Positions 31,922 through 35,522 of a DNA stretch of 35,522 nucleotides are shown here, in pieces (the stretch's first letter is position 1; every line of letters begins with the position of its first letter). Where the stretch lies: IMG/VR virus record IMGVR_UViG_3300034190_003502, positions 1-35,522 of that record; one strand, 5' to 3'. The translations under genes were made by a program, and so were the position numbers. The DNA comes from a virus. The notes under the pieces were generated by a model. It had not been told where the DNA came from. It searched no databases and worked only from the letters and a program-made list of their open reading frames with translations.

Positions 31922-32880
31922 ACTCTTGGTGGTCCGTATCGATATTTATGAGTGGATGCCAGTTTGTTCTGTCTGCCGTACTTATGTGCAAGATATCCCT
32001 CACAAAGAATCCGAGTAGTCGCATCATCGTTGTTGAAACAAATAGTCTCTGCCATTCTGTGACCACCGTTGTCAGCCCCGTAAATAAATCCAGTCGCTTG
32101 GGCTGACACCAGACCGAAAATATTTCTAGGTCCGGTGTCTGCCATATCTGCGTCATGACCTGTACCTGTGGCGAGAGAAACACCATTGTTGAAGAGTTCG
32201 GCATTACCGCTACCATCTCTGTCATACGCAAACATAAAAGAATCTTCGTCAAAGATTTGAGAATTTCCTGCTTTAGACTCAACCGTGTTTGATAAGGTGC
32301 TGCTTCCGCATTTTGCACTAATCACCAGTGTGCTTGGGTCACTGCTGCCGTTTGAAGAGACTGTGAGTTTATACTCAAAGTTACTCGCTGATGATGAACC
32401 ATTGCCATCGGAGGCGATTGTTAGTTTTGTTCCAGAGTAGGGGACAGACGCACTTTCAGATCTTGTGAGTCTACATACACCAATGATTGTGAATGCACCA
32501 GTGCCGGGGTCGATTCTTGGAGCATTAGAGTCAGAAAAAGACAAACAACCGCCATGTTGTGATCCATTTGACGATCTATAAGTCGGGAAAGTCTTTGCGT
32601 TTTGTGTTCCAAATGATATTCCAGCACTCTGAAACTGACAAGTATTAATGCTAGAAAACTGTTGGTTAGTAGGTGTTCCTGCTTCGTAACCATTGAAACT
32701 TGAGTCAATCCATTTATTCTGTGCGAGGTCTGATGTGGAGGTTGACTCACCGTTGTGTGGACGAATCATCTCTGGTCGCATCCAGTAAACGAGATCGTTG
32801 CCAATGTTTGCCGGTGTCCATAAGCGACTACCGGCAGGTATCGCTTGATTATTTTGTTTTCTAATTGCTGAACTTTTCAT
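31918..32880 (-). CDS. LamG/concanavalin-like structural protein
   Basis: This 320-residue protein has the make-up of a jelly-roll surface protein. It shows FTIIGVCRLTRSESASVPYS (near 130-150), repeated beta-strands rich in Ser/Gly, and a C-terminal EGYLAHKYG ... LASTHKYRYGPPRV (294-320). That ending is the characteristic tail of LamG-like domains in bacterial and phage surface proteins (EGYLAxKxG...LPxxHPY). An N-terminal WTPANI ... LVYWMRP segment fits the same family. It is probably a head-decoration or fibre protein binding carbohydrate. It lies between two proteins with capsid-targeting-like leaders, 1 nt after the ParB-like gene. Confidence 0.78.
   Translation of the reverse strand: MKSSAIRKQNNQAIPAGSRLWTPANIGNDLVYWMRPEMIRPHNGESTSTSDLAQNKWIDSSFNGYEAGTPTNQQFSSINTCQFQSAGISFGTQNAKTFPTYRSSNGSQHGGCLSFSDSNAPRIDPGTGAFTIIGVCRLTRSESASVPYSGTKLTIASDGNGSSSASNFEYKLTVSSNGSSDPSTLVISAKCGSSTLSNTVESKAGNSQIFDEDSFMFAYDRDGSGNAELFNNGVSLATGTGHDADMADTGPRNIFGLVSAQATGFIYGADNGGHRMAETICFNNDDATTRILCEGYLAHKYGRQNKLASTHKYRYGPPRV
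31943..31950 (-). promoter_or_regulatory. Candidate late promoter CATAAATA before the 200-residue cargo-like gene
   Basis: CATAAATA lies 22 nt upstream of the ATG at 31921, inside the end of the LamG-like gene. It is a 7-of-8 match to the T4 late consensus. Late expression would suit a capsid-packaged protein. Confidence 0.35.
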
Positions 32881-32881
32881 T

Positions 32882-33622
32882 TTACACCTTTGCGTATGGG
32901 GGTCTTACGTCAAGACTACCTCGTTTGAGAAGCGTTGCCGCAGTTTTGTCTTCACCTGAGTCTGCATCGATCACAGGCATTTGATTTCTTGGCGGTGCGC
33001 CAGTTGGTGGTTTCTTGGATTGAATAAACTTAAGTCTTTTTGCAAGTTCGGCTTCTCCGCCAATACTTTCCAACCAAGCCACTGCTTTGTTTCTATCGTA
33101 AAATTTAGGATTCATATTTTTACCGCTCATTATCGCATCCATCGCATCTTGAATGGTCGCGTTATAAATGTTGACATCGCCACCTGCTGGCTCACCTCTT
33201 CTTTTATTACCAAATGCATCACCCAACGAGCGAAGCACAGGGACTAGATCACCAATACCAAGATCGACCTCTGTTCCAAAAATCTTTGCCTTTGGCTCGG
33301 CAAAAAGAGTGGCAGCCCAACGATGGTGTCCATCAAGAATATGATCATCGCCAGAAACCATCGAACCTAAGTTTCCACCCTTAACTCCACCGACAGCCAT
33401 ACCGAGCGACTTACCAAGATAGATTGCAGACTGTGATGGTTTGAGTTGATTCGCACTCCAACTTCTAAACTTTGTGTTTACTTTATCATCTGCATCTGAT
33501 CCGTCCATCTCACCCTTTTTCTGAAAGATATTTTTGATCCTTCCGCGAAGTGGATTAGGAAACTCAGAGACATCAATCTCTTTAGCCGCCATTTCTGTAA
33601 CAAAACTTTTGAAAGATTTCAT
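32882..33622 (-). CDS. ParB/sulfiredoxin-like protein with capsid-targeting leader
   Basis: This 246-residue protein starts MKSFKSFVTE-MAAKEID, the same leader type as its neighbours, with a likely cut after Glu10. The body contains a ParB/Srx-fold signature HILDGHHRWAATLF (94-107), in which DGHHR is the nucleotide/phosphate-binding box of ParB-like nucleases and CTPases. Preceding ISxS-like and following basic regions (KRRGEPAGG, KRLKFIQSKKPP) support nucleic-acid contact. It could be a packaged nuclease or DNA-binding protein delivered with the genome. Catalysis is not proven by the sequence. Its ATG overlaps the 77-residue gene by 4 nt. Confidence 0.75.
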   Translation of the reverse strand: MKSFKSFVTEMAAKEIDVSEFPNPLRGRIKNIFQKKGEMDGSDADDKVNTKFRSWSANQLKPSQSAIYLGKSLGMAVGGVKGGNLGSMVSGDDHILDGHHRWAATLFAEPKAKIFGTEVDLGIGDLVPVLRSLGDAFGNKRRGEPAGGDVNIYNATIQDAMDAIMSGKNMNPKFYDRNKAVAWLESIGGEAELAKRLKFIQSKKPPTGAPPRNQMPVIDADSGEDKTAATLLKRGSLDVRPPYAKV

Positions 33623-33852
33623 CCGCCACCCTTTGCTATCATAATTGCTGCCATATAATCATTGGCATCTTTTTCGTTCTTGTAAACTTTCTTTAACTCT
33701 TTTGCGTGTTGTCCACCCGGAGTCATGATACGCTGACGTTTTGTTTTGCCGCCCTTTGTTTTAACAGTTTTGAATTTGTCTGCATAAACACCAAATCCAC
33801 CATCTGGCATTTTACGAACATCCTCATCAATAAACTGCTTGAACGACATCAT
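33619..33852 (-). CDS. Small basic protein with capsid-targeting leader
   Basis: This 77-residue protein begins MMSFKQFIDE-DVRKMPDGG, matching the S-F-x-x-F-I-x-E leader found in its neighbours. The remainder is basic (KFKTVKTKGGKTKRQRIMTP; KELKKVYKNEKDANDYMAAI), which suggests DNA binding or charge packing within the head, like T4 internal proteins. No named family is recognised. Its start overlaps the stop of the large modular gene as TAATG. Confidence 0.65.
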   Translation of the reverse strand: MMSFKQFIDEDVRKMPDGGFGVYADKFKTVKTKGGKTKRQRIMTPGGQHAKELKKVYKNEKDANDYMAAIMIAKGGG

Positions 33853-35522
33853 TACTTTTTACTCCAAGTCCCGCCTTTGCTCTTGTACCACTTAGATGCC
33901 CAAGCGTTGGCATAGGCTGATGGATAAACATCAAACTTTGCTTTTGCTTTTGCAATGGCTTTTTTCCACAGGGCTGGGTTGTTTGGCTTGTTCTCACCCT
34001 CTGAGATAAAGTCTGTGAATGACATGTACGATTCGTTTTTCTTGTCCAAACCTTTTGCTCCTGTTTTCACCATGACTGGTTTTTGTCCTTTTTTAGACTC
34101 CCCACCCTTGGCTTTGTCTCCGGCTTTCTTTTGTGCATCGCGTTTACGTCTGACAAAATCTGCGATGCCTTTTTTTCCAAGTTGCTTTGCTTTTTCGGCA
34201 GAGAGACACGCCGAGTATGCTGCACCTTTCTTTGCATCACCACACTTGCCGATACGTTCACCTGCCGTGTTAAACCTATCCCAACCACCACTTTCTTTGC
34301 CGCCGCCTCCGCCTTTGCCGAACCAGTCGCCAAGTCCAGAGTCTTTGTAGACCTCCTCGTTCACATCTTCTGCGATAATTTTATAGTTCTCTCGTCGAAG
34401 TTGGTTTTTTGCCATGTGCATTCTGACATATTTCTTACTGAAATAGTCGTCCACAATCTCTGTGGCTCTCTTCAAGTCTTTCTTTGCAACCACGAAGGTA
34501 TCCGATGAACCTTTTTGTCTAACATCGGCTGGTTGATTCAAGACTTGAATGCCATTGAGAATCAAATGATCAAGCACCGCCGCACGATTCTTTCTTTGTC
34601 TTGACATCCTCGGACCCGGCTTACCACCACGACCACTTTTACCTCCGTGAGATGTGGTAGCCTGACCGGGAAGGTAGGCTTCCTCTTTCAGTTTAGCCTT
34701 GATACCTGATTTGACACCTTCTGGAACCTTTGCCCACAAGTCTTTGTCTGTGGTCTTTTGTGTTTTACCACCTGTCAAGAAAGAGTTGATTCTTGCGAAA
34801 GCCCACTGTTGTTGAGCGATGCCGGGACGATGACCAGTTCTCCATGCCGCCATGCCTCTATCATAAACTTGTTTCAAGATTCCATAAGACACGCCAGTTT
34901 TCTTTGCTTTGTTTTCAATACCCTTAATTTTTTTCTCTTCAATATATTCTATGAAAGACTCACCAAACGCTTTCTGAAACTTGGCAGTGGCTTTTGATTT
35001 TTGTTGTGATTTCTTTTTATCGATGATAGATGGATCTTCTACGTCATCAACTGGCTTGTAGGCATCGGGATGATCCTTTGGCAATTCCATTCTTTTCTCG
35101 ATTTCTTTTGCTTTTTGTTTTGCCTCTTTGTCGCTCAGTCCGCTCACATACTTTTTAGGAAGACCACTACCCTTGTCTCTCGGGGCTTTTCGTTCTTCTT
35201 GCATCTCTTTCGTTTTCTTTTTCATCTGCTCGATATACTTTCGATACACCGCAGCCTCAGCAGTTTTCTTCATCACCTTGGCTCGTTGCTCCATTGCAAT
35301 CGCAGCCTGAATCTTGTGAGCGTGCGTCCGGTCAGACGCTTTGATTTTTCGAACCGATGCCTCGGCAGTCTCTACATCCTTGAAACCAAGTCCGTGAATT
35401 GTGCCTCTTGGGTCTTCGTCTGTATACAAATCTGAATGAGTATCAGGGTCTTGATTCTTTCGTGTTTTTGGAATCCGCTTTTCTTCTTTCAAAAGTTCCA
35501 GACCATTCTTTTTGCGTAGAGC
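33852..35522 (-). CDS. Modular polyprotein-like capsid cargo candidate, 5' end cut by window edge
   Basis: At least 556 residues are visible and the frame is open to the right edge; an internal TTG at 35492 is not needed as a start. Visible residues fall into modules separated by (I/L)xE sites. About 40-115 is helical with HAHKIQAAIAMEQRAK. About 197-280 has GVSYGILKQVYDRGMAAWRT then GHRPGIAQQQWAFARINSF. About 281-385 has NRAAVLDHLILNGIQVLNQP. About 386-499 resembles DUF5872 (GERIGKCGDAKKG ... FVRRKRDAQKKAG). About 509-556 ends with NPALWKKAIAKAKAKFDVYP then SAYANAWASKWYKSKGGTW. Two copies of the leader motif occur inside: SFIEYIEE (189-196) and SFTDFISE (501-508). Very Lys-rich. Function is inferred. 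Confidence 0.78.
   Translation of the reverse strand, partial: ALRKKNGLELLKEEKRIPKTRKNQDPDTHSDLYTDEDPRGTIHGLGFKDVETAEASVRKIKASDRTHAHKIQAAIAMEQRAKVMKKTAEAAVYRKYIEQMKKKTKEMQEERKAPRDKGSGLPKKYVSGLSDKEAKQKAKEIEKRMELPKDHPDAYKPVDDVEDPSIIDKKKSQQKSKATAKFQKAFGESFIEYIEEKKIKGIENKAKKTGVSYGILKQVYDRGMAAWRTGHRPGIAQQQWAFARINSFLTGGKTQKTTDKDLWAKVPEGVKSGIKAKLKEEAYLPGQATTSHGGKSGRGGKPGPRMSRQRKNRAAVLDHLILNGIQVLNQPADVRQKGSSDTFVVAKKDLKRATEIVDDYFSKKYVRMHMAKNQLRRENYKIIAEDVNEEVYKDSGLGDWFGKGGGGGKESGGWDRFNTAGERIGKCGDAKKGAAYSACLSAEKAKQLGKKGIADFVRRKRDAQKKAGDKAKGGESKKGQKPVMVKTGAKGLDKKNESYMSFTDFISEGENKPNNPALWKKAIAKAKAKFDVYPSAYANAWASKWYKSKGGTWSKK

Noticed and set aside
1-35522. tRNA genes, integrase, transposase or att sites marking a mobile element
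   Set aside because: None was recognised on either strand; the coding density leaves almost no room for them.

Overview
This window is a piece of a tailed-phage genome of the T4-like type, most likely a marine myovirus related to the T4-like cyanophages and pelagiphages. The basis is a core T4 replication set on one strand (sliding clamp gp45, clamp loader gp44 and gp62, RegA, DNA polymerase gp43, UvsX), together with a DUF4385 protein, a SNase-like nuclease and FNGxTG-type tail-fibre repeats that I associate with marine T4-like phages. No photosynthesis gene, tRNA, integrase or transposase was seen, and the host cannot be named from the sequence. Every credible gene is on the minus strand, so transcription runs from high to low coordinates. 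Genes are packed with 1-43 nt overlaps (many ATGA or TAATG) or very short gaps; no gene-free stretch reaches 300 bases.

Layout in transcription order. (1) 35522-31319: capsid-associated candidates. A large modular protein, a 77-residue protein, a ParB/sulfiredoxin-like protein and a 200-residue protein carry the motif S-F-x-x-[FY]-[IV]-x-E, which resembles the T4 capsid-targeting/prohead-protease signal. A LamG-like structural protein lies among them. (2) 31288-29187: a conserved phage protein, a GalE-type epimerase and two small unknown proteins. (3) 29203-24923: gp45, gp44, gp62 and RegA, with a glycosyltransferase and a shortened UDP-glucose dehydrogenase-like gene wedged between gp44 and gp62. 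(4) 24926-4947: a roughly 20-kb block between regA and gp43. It holds a SNase, eight glycosyltransferases, several nucleotide-sugar enzymes, a tail-fibre module and a dUTPase. (5) 4950-1: a small all-alpha NTP-hydrolase-like gene, gp43, DUF4385, an HNH endonuclease, a small coiled protein and a truncated uvsX.

Two sugar pathways can be read in the block. One is Gmd, a PLP dehydratase with the ColD-type Lys-to-His substitution, and a Fcl/ColC-like epimerase-reductase, followed by a GT11 transferase; this set fits GDP-L-colitose synthesis. The other is a dehydroquinate-synthase-like cyclase, SDR, HAD, SIS protein, class III aminotransferase and a CMP-sugar synthetase fused to a cupin, next to a GT29-like (CMP-sugar-using family) transferase. 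I read this as a possible pathway to a CMP-activated amino-cyclitol or other unusual sugar; the product is unknown. With GalE, a UGDH-like enzyme, another SDR epimerase and nine glycosyltransferases in total, the phage could build or remodel a glycan, either on the host surface or on its own fibres, including a collagen-like GXT fibre encoded in the block.
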